Positions 50,083-63,188 of a stretch of 64,000 nt of DNA are shown here, piece after piece (positions within the stretch are counted from its first letter, which is position 1; the number at the start of each line of letters is the position of its first letter). The DNA is from Vespa crabro (Eukaryota; Arthropoda; Insecta; Hymenoptera; Vespidae): contig NC_060955.1 in assembly GCF_910589235.1 (NCBI RefSeq), positions 6,297,694 to 6,361,693 of the forward strand, written 5' to 3'. The notes beneath the pieces are model-generated. The model saw nothing but the letters and a program-made list of their open reading frames with translations. It did not search any database and was not told the origin of the DNA. A program made the position numbers and the translations under genes.

Positions 50083-51162
50083 ACACACAGACACAAAGGA
50101 CGCGGGTGCGTTCACCTTGCTTGTCCGTATTTTTATCCATGATGACAAACTCTCTTACATATTTCAACAGAGACTTTTACAATTCTTTATTTTTTTCATT
50201 ATCTTATCTCCATCATCGGTTCGCTTTCATCATCGATAATAGGATAATAGGATGTGATTGATCGATTTAACGGGTGAGGTGGGAAGTAGAGATAGGGGTA
50301 GAGAAAGGGTTTGGAGAATGAAGAATAAAAAAGAAAACCCAATTTGATTCTTCGAATAATCCTATTAAATTCCATGAGGAATTTCTTGTTTAACTCGAAC
50401 AACAAGAAATCGATAATCGTAATCAATTTAAAACGTTTGAAATAACGATAGAGAAAGAAAAGGAGAAAGGATAAGAGAGAGAAGAAGAGGAGGAGGGGAA
50501 GAGTTTCATTTGCAGGGCAAATTAGAGAGCGATCCTCCTCGGTACCGGATGGGTGTGACGAGACGAAGAAGAAGAAGAAGAAAAAGAATGAGACACAGGA
50601 GGAGAAAGTGGTCGATTCGATTTGATAGAAAGGAAATAGGCAATGGAACGTATAGACGTTACCCCATCTTTTGGTCCCCCATGGAAACTATATAGGAGGT
50701 TCGAGTTGTAGCGGGGAAGAGAAATGGTGAGCCGAGCGTGCGTGGTCTATCGACCACAGACGCCATTTGCCGGCGCCGTGGTTCGTCGCGACGAGAGAAG
50801 GAAAGTTCACTGTGCTCCCTCTTTCGACCGATTCGGAGCGTATTCACGCGCGAGGAAAGGGCTTTCTGGGGCTTCCTCTTCGTCGTCGTCGTCTTCTTCT
50901 TCTTCTTCTATATTCGTCTTCGTCTTTGTCTTTACCTTTTGTCCTTTTCTTTCTTTTCTTTTACCTATTTCATCGTAGTTTGTCTCTTCGTGAGAGGGAT
51001 TAAAAAAAAAAAAAGAAAAGACAAAAAAACTAAAAAAAAAAGGAAAAAAAAGAAAAGAAAAACGTCGTTTCTCCTTCATCGTCGTTCTCGAGTATTAGTT
51101 AAAAGGAGAGAACACGAAGTCACACCTTTTCGTGTCAGGCTTAATAAAAAGAAGCTGTAAAC
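46405..51162. other. Putative long intron, segment 2
   Basis: No supported coding exon. It contains (GA)n at 48581-48646, (CT)n at 49163-49231, (CT)n followed by (GC)n at about 49700-49767, and (CT)n at 50023-50080. GC-rich patches at about 48880-49130 and 50690-50880 stand out from the AT-rich background. Confidence 0.5.
48581..48646. repeat. (GA)n microsatellite
   Basis: About 33 perfect GA units. It is one of many GA/CT tracts between 40 and 60 kb, which generate long spurious Arg-Glu or Leu-Ser open frames in all six frames. Confidence 0.95.
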
Positions 51163-51220
51163 ATGTGGTGTTGTAAGAGGCTCGAGTCTTCCCAATGGCC
51201 GGTTACAACCATTGTTCGAG
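51163..51220 (+). CDS. Alternative first coding exon C with MxCC N terminus
   Basis: ATG reads MWCCKRLESSQWPVTTIVR plus one G, then donor GTAAAC at 51221. Cysteines at positions 3 and 4 directly after the start match the palmitoylated MxCC start of the vertebrate calcium-channel beta2a splice form. The exon ends in phase 1 with G, the phase at which vertebrate beta first exons join the conserved GSADS segment. The downstream exon is not in the window, so the family call is inference. If correct, this isoform would be membrane-tethered, unlike the exon A form. Confidence 0.5.
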
Positions 51221-51698
51221 GTAAACTTTTACAATCTGCACGCCGTTTTTCTTTTCGTCCATTTTTTTTCCATGTTCTTCTCTGACGCTTCTCTTTATTT
51301 TCTTTCTCTAATCCTTTCCTTTCCTTTCCTTTCCTTTTTTTTTTCTATTACGCTCCGCACTGCTAAAAAATTCGCTATGTTCGGGCACACGAAAATCTTC
51401 CCCGAGTGCTATTTCTCGAACGACGACTGGGCTTCTTTGACAAGGACGACGATGACGATGACGACGACGACGACGATGACGACGACGACGACGTGTTCGA
51501 AGGAAACGAGGTCGCGAGCCTGCGCATCCTTGCACTCAACGATTGCAACTCGCAAGACGACGTTCCTCGAGCTTTTTCGTTATTTCTTTTCCAGAGCTTC
51601 ACGGCACGCTGCTTTTCTCTTAACAGCTGCATCTTCTGCGACAAGAGCACGGCCAAATATCATCGTCGAGCATCACGCTTCGTTCTTAATCTCATGCT

Positions 51699-51768
<70 letters not shown>

Positions 51769-54700
51769 CGTTCTTACGATTTTCGTCTGGTTGTCGCATA
51801 CGCGACGTGTAATAAAATTTCAACGTTGCGTTGAAAGAAATATGAAAGAGAGTGAATAAAATGATTGCCAAAAAAACGATATCTCCGTTCAGCACGTCTT
51901 AGCTCGTTCTAACACGTGCAAATTCTGTTGGCAGACATTTCTAATAACGTACAAGCAATTCTATCGATCCGAAAAAGAACCAGTCGGAAGGCTAAGGGAA
52001 TGCGTCTTGTAGGTAGACAAATCGCTTGTAAAATTTATTCGATAGTTAATTCGACTTCGTCTAACCCTCAAATACTAGGAGAAGCCGTATTATATCAAAT
52101 GCCATAAATCGTTGACTTAATCGCATTGCTCCTCTAAATTGCTTATTTGATTTAATTCCACTTGTGTGACGCAATGGGCTACCACATCGTCCAAGAGCGA
52201 GAGAGAGAGAGAGAGTGAGAGAGAGAACGTTGCCACGCGCCTTCCTACGATCATTGATTTTCCACGTTCGCGATTATACGATATTCTCCGAATCGCCGTT
52301 TGTACTCTTTTCACGAGGTGCCGCAACCTACTTTTTCTCGACAATTGTATTCTCGCATCTTTATTTATTAGATAACTGTGGATATCGATGAAGATGACGT
52401 TAGTACTTAATGAAAAAAAAATATGGAAATATAGATTACACATTTCTTTCTTTTTTTTTTGCCTCATTACAAGTATTAACATTAATTAATCAAGTGTGTG
52501 TATGTATGTTTTTATTGTTCGTTTTTTTTTCTAGAACTCAAATCTGTTGTCCGTGAATGTTTTCGATATCTTTAATATAAATCAATGTTTCTTTTAAGCT
52601 CTTATCTACTTCTTTTGAACACGATCAATAAAAAATACTGTGAATATCAGTACACGACGTGCAACACGCATTAGGTTTTGTTCATTGAATCATATACCAC
52701 CGTGAAAGCTTCCAAGCTTTATACAATCGTTTATAAGCCTTACATATACGACTTAATTCTTTTAGAATAGATTAGATAAAAGAGATTAGATGATACGAGA
52801 CGAAGTAGCGATATCTTCATTGGAACTTTCATTTTATAGCATTACAGAGATATTAATTAATGATTTCGTAGATATCGAATAGAAAATCTATGATTTCTCT
52901 CAGCTCATTAGTATAGATTTTCCAAAGAAACGAGTTTAGAATTAAAAAAAAAATCATGATAATTGTACTCTTTGAAACTTGTTCTCTCTGTATGCTTTTC
53001 TTTTTTTATTTTTTAACCTTTATTAGATAATAACGATCGATTTCGATAGCGATAAAAGGCGAAGTATGCGATTAATTTTATGCGTTTCGTATAAGCAATA
53101 TTAATTCGTACACGTCGTTTCTTAGATATTGCAAAAAAAGAAAAAAAAAAAAAGAAAAAAGAAACCAAAATTAATGATTCGAACGAATTTTATAAATTAT
53201 GATGTTTACAAATTGCAATAACAAAGTGCAGATAACATAAATTGATATTTCTTGATCTATTTACAATTTTTTTAAGATCATATGATCGCATTCTAAGTAT
53301 ACTTTTAATTTACATATTTCTCCTTAATTAAGAGTTACCGACTACATTACCTTAATCTTATACATTAATAATAAACGCCGTACGCGTGAAGTTATCGCAA
53401 TGAAAAATGATGCATTTAATTACCGAGAATTCAAGGTTGTTTAAAACCGTTATATCATTATCGGTTAATAAATTTGTTTCGCTAGGAAGCCGAGAAAGGA
53501 AATAAGAGAACTTCTTGATGAGAGAAAGAAAGAAAGAGAGAGAGATAGAGAAATGGAGAGACAGAGAGAGAGAAAGGGCAAGAGAGAGAGACACAGAGAT
53601 AGTCAGTGAAAGAGATAGAGATAGATATCAAGTCAACCGGAATCACGTTAATCTCCGGACGTCGTAAAACCTGTCGTCGTCTAGATTGCAGTATCTCTTT
53701 CGACTACGTTCACCATTAGGCCATTGAACTGATTCTTATGCATTTCGAACATCATGACAGATCCTTTCTAATATATTTTATCTCCCTTAAGGATAACCTT
53801 CTGACCCTTATAAGATAATGTTTAAGATAATTCCGAGGTTGGATAAGAGGGAAAACGTGGGCTTTTTGCTGTGAGCAACGAACCGACGACTAATTCGCGA
53901 GTAATCGAGTCATTAAAGTGGGCGATCTTTGATACTGTCGTTGAATCACGTGTGTAAAAAGAACTGTCTCGAAGGAGCTTACGTCAACTTCTCTTTCATA
54001 GTCATCGGTAAATCGGAAGTATTAAAAGAACGGAGATAAACTTGTGGAACTATTTGCTTTCTTTTTTCTTTTTCTTTTCTTTTTTCTCTTTTTTTCTTTC
54101 TTTTTTTTTTTCTTGAACAAATTTTTACTCAAATAAACAACATTTTGTTGACGTTTTAAATCGAGTTCAGTGTCGAGTCAATTTATCTTCTTTTATCTCG
54201 TACTGATCTACTTCTATTTAATGGGAAAAGACCTTCGAATATTTCTGTTTGGTCGATCGCGCTGCATCTTAAGAAATAAACGCGCTTTCAGTAACGAAGC
54301 GAAGGGAAAGATAAAAATAACGACTTCCGTTAGACGATGAAAGTATTTGGCACAGGCGTGATGTCACGTTTAAAGCGGCCGCCATCGAAGGCAGCTTTGC
54401 GTGGATTCGCAAGACGACACCGAGAATACTCGAGGTGCACGCTCTCGTTCTTAAATGAGGGAGACAAAAAATCGATGAATCATTTTTTTCTCGAAACATT
54501 TATCTACTTACTATTTTTACATGGAAAATTGTCATTGAGATACATTCGATATATTATTTTATTTGAGTCTAGTTAAAAAAAATAGCCGAAAATATACGTG
54601 AGTGCAAAGATTTAATTTGACATTTGAAGGGGACACACACACACATTCTCTCTCTCTTTCTCACTCACTCACTCATTCTCTTTCTCTTTCTCTCTCTTTC

Positions 54701-55529
54701 TCTTCCTGTCAGTGACTTCGAACTCGTCGTTGAACTCGGCTATAATAGAAATATAAACAAAAGCAGTAAGAAAAGAAATAAGATAGTAGCAAGCCTGTAC
54801 CAACTCCGGTTATATAGGATTGATCTCAGGCTGGATGGGAACGTCAATCGCGCTAGGCTCGTTCGATGTCTAATTTTGTCTATGGACAAACCGATTCTTC
54901 CGAACTCGCCGGATTAACACGGGGGCAGCTCTAAAATTGTCCATCGCTTGAAAGCACTAAGAGATAATACGCGCGCCATACGTTTCGAATTCGTCGGATG
55001 ATACCGAGTTCTCCCGCTAGAATGTACGATAGCGCGAGCGTCGATTAGATCGCTGCGCCATCGTTTGACGGAAGTAGTAAACTTTCGGACAAATCATTTA
55101 ACTTTTTTTATCCGATCGATGGTACTGCAGAACTCTGACGAATCGATCAGGTTTAAAGAGATATTTATTTTAATTCGAACAAAGCGATTAATAAGTATAA
55201 AAATAAAATATAGGCAATGATATTGTATTTTTTTTCTTTTTTTTTTTCTTTTTCTTTTTCTTTTTTTAATATTTTGTTGAAACATTTATCTTTCAATAGG
55301 CTGTTTTAGTAAATGTTTATTAATGTATCTAGAAATAAGTAACTATATTCGAATCGGAGTCGCGTGAAAAATAGGACATAACTTATCTCGTCTGAAACGT
55401 TTTCTCTTAACATCGACAAAAAAAATCCAGCAGATTAATTAAATTCGCGCTAATTTTAAATAACGTTCCAGATATCTTCAATTAACGTCAATTACGACTG
55501 TTAAGACGTCATTTCTCTTTCTGTTACAG
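51221..55529. other. Putative long intron, segment 3
   Basis: No supported coding exon. (GAC)n runs lie at 51447-51492 and pyrimidine tracts at 54060-54115 and 54640-54705. A GC-richer patch near 54360-54440 encodes nothing recognisable. The segment ends at the acceptor of the candidate recursive splice site. Confidence 0.5.
51703..51767. repeat. (AT)n microsatellite
   Basis: About 32 uninterrupted AT units. Comparable (TA)n tracts occur at 2046-2087, 12486-12538, 21654-21725, 25528-25567, 30196-30240, 32151-32196, 60500-60537, 62398-62451 and about 63780-63853. Confidence 0.95.
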
Positions 55530-55535
55530 GTGAGT
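55529..55535 (+). promoter_or_regulatory. Candidate recursive splice site 1 (AG|GTGAGT)
   Basis: A strong acceptor abuts a consensus donor (border 55529/55530), the zero-length exon signature of ratchet points in very long insect introns. It sits about 15 kb downstream of exon A, a typical setting. Confidence 0.5.
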
Positions 55536-55672
55536 CATAGCTTGCTTGCCGATTGAAAGCCTACTATACACGAAAAACTCTCGGAAGTTGAGAATTTACT
55601 CGGTCGCAGTTTCGTTATGGGTTTACGGTGTTTGTTAGTGCGGATCGCGGATGATGTTCGATCGGAGATCAG
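55530..55672 (+). CDS. Alternative exon D starting at a recursive-type splice site
   Basis: The pyrimidine-rich tract TTTCTCTTTCTGTTACAG is followed at once by GTGAGT, and 143 bases later by a second donor, AG|GTAAAC. Two ATGs at 55651 and 55654 read MMFDRRS plus one G, ending in the same phase as exons A and C. Another frame (ATG at 55617) reads MGLRCLLVRIADDVRSEI and ends in phase 2. The stretch could be a recursive-splicing exon or an alternative 5' exon. Confidence 0.4.
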
Positions 55673-58549
55673 GTAAACGTTTTTATATTTCATTTCAATC
55701 AGCGCGAGAAAGTCGTCAGGAAACGTACGTGGGTGCGTCTAAAAAGGTTGGAGATGAAAAATCGATAGCCGTCGTCTCTCTCGAGTGTTGGCGAGAGGAA
55801 AGTTCATCTCTTTGAGAAAATAACTATCGATTCAGCTTATATGGAGAAATGTGGGATGATAGTTTATTCATATTATACGTTAAGTTGAGAGATATTAACG
55901 ACAAAAGTTATTCATATTTGAAATAAACATTTCACATTTGTTTAATGTCGACATTGCGATGATGCATCGTCTGTCGATGATACAAATCTTTCTACGGTTT
56001 GTAATATTTACTACAGCTGCACGGATTCTACCTGAGAAGACATTTTCCAGAAGGATAATTGCATCTCTAAAATAATTTATGAGGAGTTCACAATAACGAG
56101 GGTGGATATTTTTGGAAGTTTGACTGGTTTATTGGTAAGACGCTCGAAAGGAAAACTTTATTTATTTGAGAAGTCCCGGTGTCGAGGAAGTTACGACCTG
56201 GCGAGGATACGAAATTTCTTCTCTCATTTCTCTTTCTTTCTTTCTTTATTTCTTTATTTCATTCTTTCTTTCTTTTCTTTTCTTGTTTTTTTATTTTTCT
56301 TAGTCTCTTTCGTATTCTCTCGATGTCGTTCATTGTCAATATAAAAGGGGATACGGTCGATCGATCGGATTTTCAACTGGGTCACATTCGGCATGCTACT
56401 GCTATCCTTTTTATTATTCTTCCGCCATGCTCGGTTGCTTCAACATCGGAAGACCTACGTGCTCCTTTTGATACGGCCCAGATCAAACTCGTACACGTAT
56501 TACATTTTATAAGTTAGAATTTTTCCTTCCGGTAACTTTCCAATAAAAAAAAAAAAAAAAAAAAAGAAAAAAAAAGAAAACAGGAAAAAAAAGAAAAAAA
56601 AAGAAATCTCCTTACAATAAGCTTTTCTTTCGATAACTGAGTTCTATGACGAACAGAAACAATAAAATGAAAGATGAAATATGTCGATTGAATCGATGAC
56701 TCGTCGTCTCTTTCATATTAATCGTAAGACACTGAATGCAAAGGTACGTATATTCATATTGCAGAGGAAGGACAACGATAGTTCGGTCCAAGTACGAATA
56801 CAAGACACATTAATCGAATCGTCGAACGAAGAAGAAAATAGATTGAGAAAATAGATTCTCCTCCTAGGGAATAATCGTCGTCGTTTATTGACGAGAGAAA
56901 ATAAACGAATAAATAAAAGTAAAGTAGCAAAAACAAAAAACTTGGAAAAATCATTTGCGCTGAACGGAAATAAAGCAAAAAATTCATTGTCTCCAACGAA
57001 GTGTATCGAGTAATTCGTACGTGCCATTCGGACTTTTTATCCCCAGGTGATTATTTTTATAAATAACTCTACAAATTGAAAAGTAAAGATTTTTAACGAC
57101 TCTCGTTAAAATCGTTCCATTTGTTTTATGGAATTATTGTCCAAGGATTATTAGTCAATTTTCTAATAGACGTGGTAAAAAAAAGCTTAATAAAATAAAA
57201 CAAAAAAAAAAAAAAACAGAAAGAGAACATCGTTTTGTTAGATTGGAAGAATCAAAGAGGGTTTAAAAAAGATCGTTTTCGTACGGTAATTGCTTCGAAG
57301 TCCATAATCGGATCGACGGACGGTCGCGGTGAAATTTTATTCGAGTCCCTATAAATCCCGATTATCCGTTTCTATCCGAAGATTCAACGTCGTTCGTACG
57401 TACTTAAAATTTCACGAATATTCTTTAGCTCCTTTTTTCCCCTACTTTTTTTTTTTTTTTTTTTTTTTGAAATCGATCTACCGTATAAAGTGCATCAAAG
57501 ATATAAGAAAAAAGAAAAGAAAACAAAAAATGATTACTTGCAGATAGAACATCGAAAAGAAAGTTTTTAAACGAGTATGTTGAACAATAGCAAAAAAAAA
57601 AATTAATAAATAAAAAATAAAAAACAAAATGAAGTAATTCGACAAGTTCAATAAGATTCTGAATTATGCTGACACTTTTTTTTATTCTGTGGCTAGATTC
57701 TTTATGTTTACTACATTTGAAATGAGACACTCGTGACGTGTATCAGTCATATGCTTACGTTCTTCAGATAACGACAATAAAGTATCAAATTCGTGATTCT
57801 TAAAAGAACGATTCTAGCGTAACGTTAATTGAAACTATCATTAAATCTAAATAATTATGATAGATTTAAAACTCGTGGAAGTAACTCGATACTCTCTCTC
57901 TCTCTTTCTCTATCTATCTATTTATCTATCTTAAACTATGATGCTAAGAAATGCTATGATTAACTAATAACTATATTTCTTTTTTTTTCTTTTCCTTTCT
58001 TTTCTTTCAAACAAAATCCGTAATAGATATAGATATATTTAGAGCATTTTAAGATCAATCTTCTACATCCATAAAAGAAAAAAGAACAAAAAAAAAAAAA
58101 AATAGAAAAAAGAAAACAACCAAACAAATAAACCTAGTAATAATTTATTTCTTTTTTTTTTTCCTTCGTAATATACGAAGCAATTAACAAAACGTAGTGA
58201 TAAGAAAATTCGATTGGAAAAGTGTGTGTATGTGTGTGTGTGTGTGTGTGTATAAGAGTTGAATCGAGAGTAGGTTATGAGCAAGGAATGCGTTTCGCAA
58301 TGCGTTAATAAGAGAAAGCTTTATAAATCCAGCATTATTAAGTTTAAAACTCTTGCAAAATACCGAAACGATGTTTGTTACGGCGGTCGTTTTTCATTTG
58401 GAACGATCATAAGTTAAGAGAGAAAAGAATAAAGCCCCGTCAAATCGAAACTTTCCTATTCTCTTTTGTAGTTTCAAATTTTCCTTGATTCTGTATTACC
58501 ATTATATTTATTTTCTCGATCTATCTAGTTCTAGGTCATGGTCTACGTA

Positions 58550-58592
<43 letters not shown>

Positions 58593-58889
58593 TGTGTGTT
58601 TGTGTTAGGTGGACCGGAAAGTAATGTCGCTTTCTTAAATTAAATTCAAACGAATAAATTTTTAACAAGTTTTTACTTTTAATCACAATCAAATATCTAC
58701 ATGCGCAGAAACGACATTACTTTCCGGTCCACCTATATATAGAATCATTGAGAAAACAATTAGAATAAAAATTCTGCTTTCAAGTTCGTTCTCACTTTAA
58801 CGGGTTGGTTCGATGCATTGAAGTCCATCGTCACCGAAGGAAGAAGGATGCAGCTGATGTGACAGACCAAAAAGAAAGACATAAAGTTT

Positions 58890-58925
<36 letters not shown>

Positions 58926-60498
58926 CACACAGAGAGATATACACACAACAGAGCGAGGGCGAGAAAGAGAGGAAAGGGAGAGAGAATAAAAGAAAGGAAG
59001 AGAGAGGGAGGGGCAGAAGGGAGAAGGGAGAAAAGATAGGAGGAACGGTACTATGGCGCACACGCGGTGTAACCGTGTAAGAATCGCGAAGCGGAAAGGC
59101 ACGTGGGTGGTATGAGTCGGCGGTGGTGGTGGCGGACACGAATAAGCGAGAAATCGTAAGCTAAAGAATATCATCATGTTCGTTGTATACTCAAAGAAAT
59201 ATATAGAAATAAAGAAATATAGAAAAGATAGAAAGAACGTGCAACCGTCATCGCCGTTTACGATTTATTGCACGGGCCTAGCTTTTATGCCTTTCGAAAC
59301 GTATTTCTCTCTCTCTCTCTATCTCTTTCTCTCTGTCTCTTTCTCTCTTTGCAGAGTTAAGGCATACCGAACTACATATTTTCCGCGTATGCGAACGCTT
59401 TCCAAGAACCGATCGAACGTTTGCTAACTCTCTCGACGAACGAACGTTTCGTCGACCTGGCTAAACGCGCGATAAACAAGTAGAGGAAAAAAAGAAAGAA
59501 AGAAAGAAGGAAAGAAAGAAAGATACGGCGAAGTTGCGAACTCGTGCACGCTTTGCACGAGTTTTAAACCTGCCGCGTCGCTGAAAAAGTCGTTATGCTT
59601 AATGGCTAGACCGTTATTTGACTTTCGCCTCGTTTCGAGCCGGACCAATCCTTTTCTCCTCGCGAAACTTGGAATTCCGCGAAACCAGAGAGGATTATAT
59701 ACGTAAGAAGGAAATCATTCGCCTCTCTCTCTCTCTCTCTATATCTATCTTTCTCCTCCCTTCCTTCCTTCCTTCGTTCTTTCCTTCTAGAAACAAAGAA
59801 AGAGGGAGGGTAGAGGGGGGAAGGCAGAAGGAGAGATCGATGTCCTTCGAGGATTTACGAAGAACAATAAAGAATTACGAGGATCTTTGAATATGATTAT
59901 TCGTCTCTTTTTTTTTTTTTATACGAATACGAGAACAAAATGACGCATCTTTTTGCACGGTCATTTCACTTTTTTCTAATATGAAAAAAAATATCAAAGT
60001 AACGGGTCATTACATCGTCGTTTAGATCATAAGTAGAACGTCAATGTATTCGGCTAATTCAGCGTGGCAGAAATTTCATCCATGGATTATACATATATAT
60101 ATGTATATATACTGTTATATATGAAGAGAGGAAGGATCAAGCATACTATTACTAATGACTTTCGATCTTCCGTGTGCGTGCCTCGCGTGTCAAGTCTTTA
60201 CGATGATTCCTCGATGCCTCTTTCGACGATCACTTTATATGGATTAATACTAACCGAATCGCAAGGATGGGAGAGCAAGGGAACAGGGGAACGAACACGA
60301 CGAGCCTATGCTCTCGCATCATCGACGAGATAGTGTCGAGTAAATGTGAACTTATACACGTTCAAGAAATCGAATCTTCCCGCTCTTTGGAGTCATTCAT
60401 CACGTGATCTTTTTTCTTTTTTTTTTTTTTTATTCTCGGACAAAGAAATGTCGGAGAAATCGTTCTTTCCTTTTTTTTCTTTTTTTTTTTTTTATTAA

Positions 60499-60544
<46 letters not shown>

Positions 60545-62311
60545 TATAATATATATAAGCATATATAATATATATTACATACATATTTGGGCAGAAAAGG
60601 TAATACAAGTTGTGAGAAATTAATGAAAAGGGTGGTCACGATCGAACGTATGTACAAACAAAGATTATATAATAAATACTTTCGTTTTTATGAATATTAA
60701 AATGAAAAACAAAAGAAAAAAGAAAAAATACATTTTTCTCGTTCATTGGTGAATCTGCGAGAGATCGGGCATCTTCGTTAATCTTCGGACAATCGTTCGG
60801 CACGTTCGGCGCGATACACAGTATACACGAGCAAGGCTCGACGTGCTCACAGTTGAGCGCCGACCGTCGCGCCTCGAGTGTCTTTTATATCGCATCTCTC
60901 GATCGTAAAACGCGTTTATTTTAAATTTCGATACATCGATTTTGATTAGTGCGCGCAACAGTGCGTAATTCGTTATAGGTTGGACGATAAAAGGAGATTA
61001 GAATTTGGCGAATCATTGATTTTCTTTTCGGAACATAAAATTATTATTAAATAATCAGTTTAATTCTTTGTTTTCACAAGTCACGTGTACGCGCGCACGA
61101 GAATATTTTTATTGTTTTCTGACAGTAGCTCGATGCATAGCGATAAATAGGTGTTATTATTATTACGTAGTATTCCTAGTCGGAAATAAAAGGATAGAGA
61201 TAGTATCTGTAATTACAACTTACTTTCGATAGAACGATTCGTATTTATATATACATGTAGAAACTTTACAGGTCTCATATATTATTACGTTTAAAGCTAT
61301 TTCACTCTAATGCATCGTGATCGTTACGTTGATACGAAATGAGAAGTATCGAAATAGTGGAATGCTCTATTGCTTGCCAGAATTTGAATTTATTTCGTCG
61401 ATATTTGATTGTCGTACCGTTGGTGGTTGGCGATAACATTTGCCAATAAGACGATGAATTTAGATCAAGAATTTAATATTAGTATAAAATATAGTAACTA
61501 TCTAATAGCGTAGTTCATATTTCTATCGACTATATTTGTATTGTTTTTCTTTTTTTTTTTTCAATTTTCTTGTTCGATGTCGAACAGGAAAATGAACTTA
61601 TATGGAACAAGTCTTACAGGCAACGAGTTTTCAAGTATTTTATATTATATATCTATTTTTTTATCTTTTGCTCCCTTTTGTTAGTCAATGAAAATCAGAA
61701 AACGTTTCTAATTTGTCAAATTGTAAATATTCGTAGTGACGTCTCGTTCGCATCGGCGAATAAAAGCAGACGAGAGTACTTTTGCTTTTGGCGTCGTTCG
61801 AAATACGCATGTGTCGAGCAAACCCCATCTCGTTCGACCCTCGTCTCTTCGTTCACTTCGATTTTTCCACTTGGCTTTTCCTTCTTTCTCTTATCTTCGA
61901 CTGCTCCGGAACATTCGTCGACTCGATGAGGTCGCAAAATTCATTAAAATAAAGAGAAGACTCTCCTTCTATATCACTGAGCTTTCAATTAACGAGGAAA
62001 ATCAGTATTTTCCATCTTACTTAGTCTTTAATAAATTGAGATGGATGTTTACGCACCGCTTGTTTTTACACTTTAGGAAGCCACTCGTTTACAAAATATG
62101 ATACTGTGACATTGAGTTAAAGTTCAATAGTAGGTCGCCAATTATTGACGATTTTTTAAGGAGACCTGTACGGTACTATGTGGAAGGATTAATTAGCTTG
62201 AATTCTACCCACGCGTAGTACGAATTAATCCTATTTATTTACAAACGTAACTCTCCCGTATTTTTCAGACTCGACAAATACTCGGATCAAATTTGAATCT
62301 TTTCCGATTTT

Positions 62312-62354
<43 letters not shown>

Positions 62355-62370
62355 ATATATATGTGTATAT

Positions 62371-62455
<85 letters not shown>

Positions 62456-62860
62456 GACTCGGTTTCTCAACGAACTCTCAAAAACATATGTTTGTTTATC
62501 AGATTATTTGTACAATTCGCTGATACGAAGTAAGAATGTAACAGAATACAAACGAAGAAATTAAAATCTTGAAAGAAAGAAAAGAAAAGAAAAAAGAAAA
62601 AAAGAAATATTCCATAACATTCTCATAAAGAGGAATCGTCGTTTATTTCACGCATGATCAAACCGCAGGAACGTAGTAGGAATTAAAGTTAACATATCGA
62701 AAGGAGAAATAAAACGTCATAAAAACGTCAGAAAAGAAAAAGAACAAAAAGAAAAAAGAAATAAATAAATAAATGGACTTGGTGGGAAAGATCGTTCGAT
62801 CGGTTTAGTTGTCGTAAGTCCACTAGTCTTGAAAAGTTGTTGAAACTGTCGATCGGCAGG
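55673..62860. other. Putative long intron, segment 4
   Basis: No coding exon supported. It includes poly(A)/(T) tracts (56548-56570, 57446-57468), (TG)n at 58551-58600, the mariner-like MITE at 58608-58733, (TA)n at 58895-58922 and 60500-60537, and a GC-richer patch at 60770-60900. Confidence 0.5.
58608..58733. mobile_element. 126-bp mariner-like MITE
   Basis: Both ends carry a perfect 22-base inverted repeat beginning GGTGGACCGGAAAGTAATGT, flanked by TA on each side, the Tc1/mariner target duplication. The AT-rich interior has no ORF, so it must have moved with a transposase supplied elsewhere. It inserted next to the (TG)n tract. Confidence 0.85.
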
Positions 62861-62992
62861 GTGTCGGGTCTCGAGCGATCACTGGTTGAGGATGAGGAGG
62901 AGGGGTATTCTAGTACGGTGGTTGGTCGTGAGCTTAAACGTGAGGTCGAGGTCGAGGTCGGGTCTAGTAGAGACTGCGAACGCCTTGGCAGA

Positions 62993-63188
62993 ATGTTGAC
63001 GGCCCGTTCTGGACCTCTAGGGGTGCCCCGAAGTTTGGGACCCCTTGAGGGAAGTGATCATCTTTTCCTGCTACCGGAAAGAGCACTAATTATGGATAGC
63101 AGTCGTTTGCGTCAGGACTTGGCTGGTCTCGATTTTAATCTACGCTTCAACATTCTTCAAACGGCACCCCGTGGCAACGTCTGGCTAT
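62993..63188 (+). CDS. Candidate coding exon E, unidentified
   Basis: ATG reads MLTARSGPLGVPRSLGPLEG..., then SSRLRQDLAGLDFNLRFNIL and QTAPRGNVWL plus one base, ending at a strong GTGAGT donor. The frame stays open upstream to about 62837 (VSGLERSLVEDEEEGYSS, KREVEVEVG), so the exon could be longer with an acceptor at 62860. Codon use and GC content are clearly coding-like against the neighbours. End phase is 1, like exons A and C, but the last base is T, which would change the junction residue. I do not recognise the protein. Confidence 0.45.

Noticed and set aside
49584..50261. Overlapping open frames rich in Leu-Ser and Arg-Glu
   Set aside because: Produced by (CT)n/(GA)n and (GC)n microsatellites; both strands are open together.
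51406..51834. A 142-codon frame with a poly-Asp run
   Set aside because: It reads a (GAC)n repeat and then the (AT)n tract; no domain, and alternative frames are equally open.
57031..57052. A third recursive splice site (CCCCAG|GTGATT)
   Set aside because: The donor half is weak and the tract short; not convincing beside the two GTGAGT sites.
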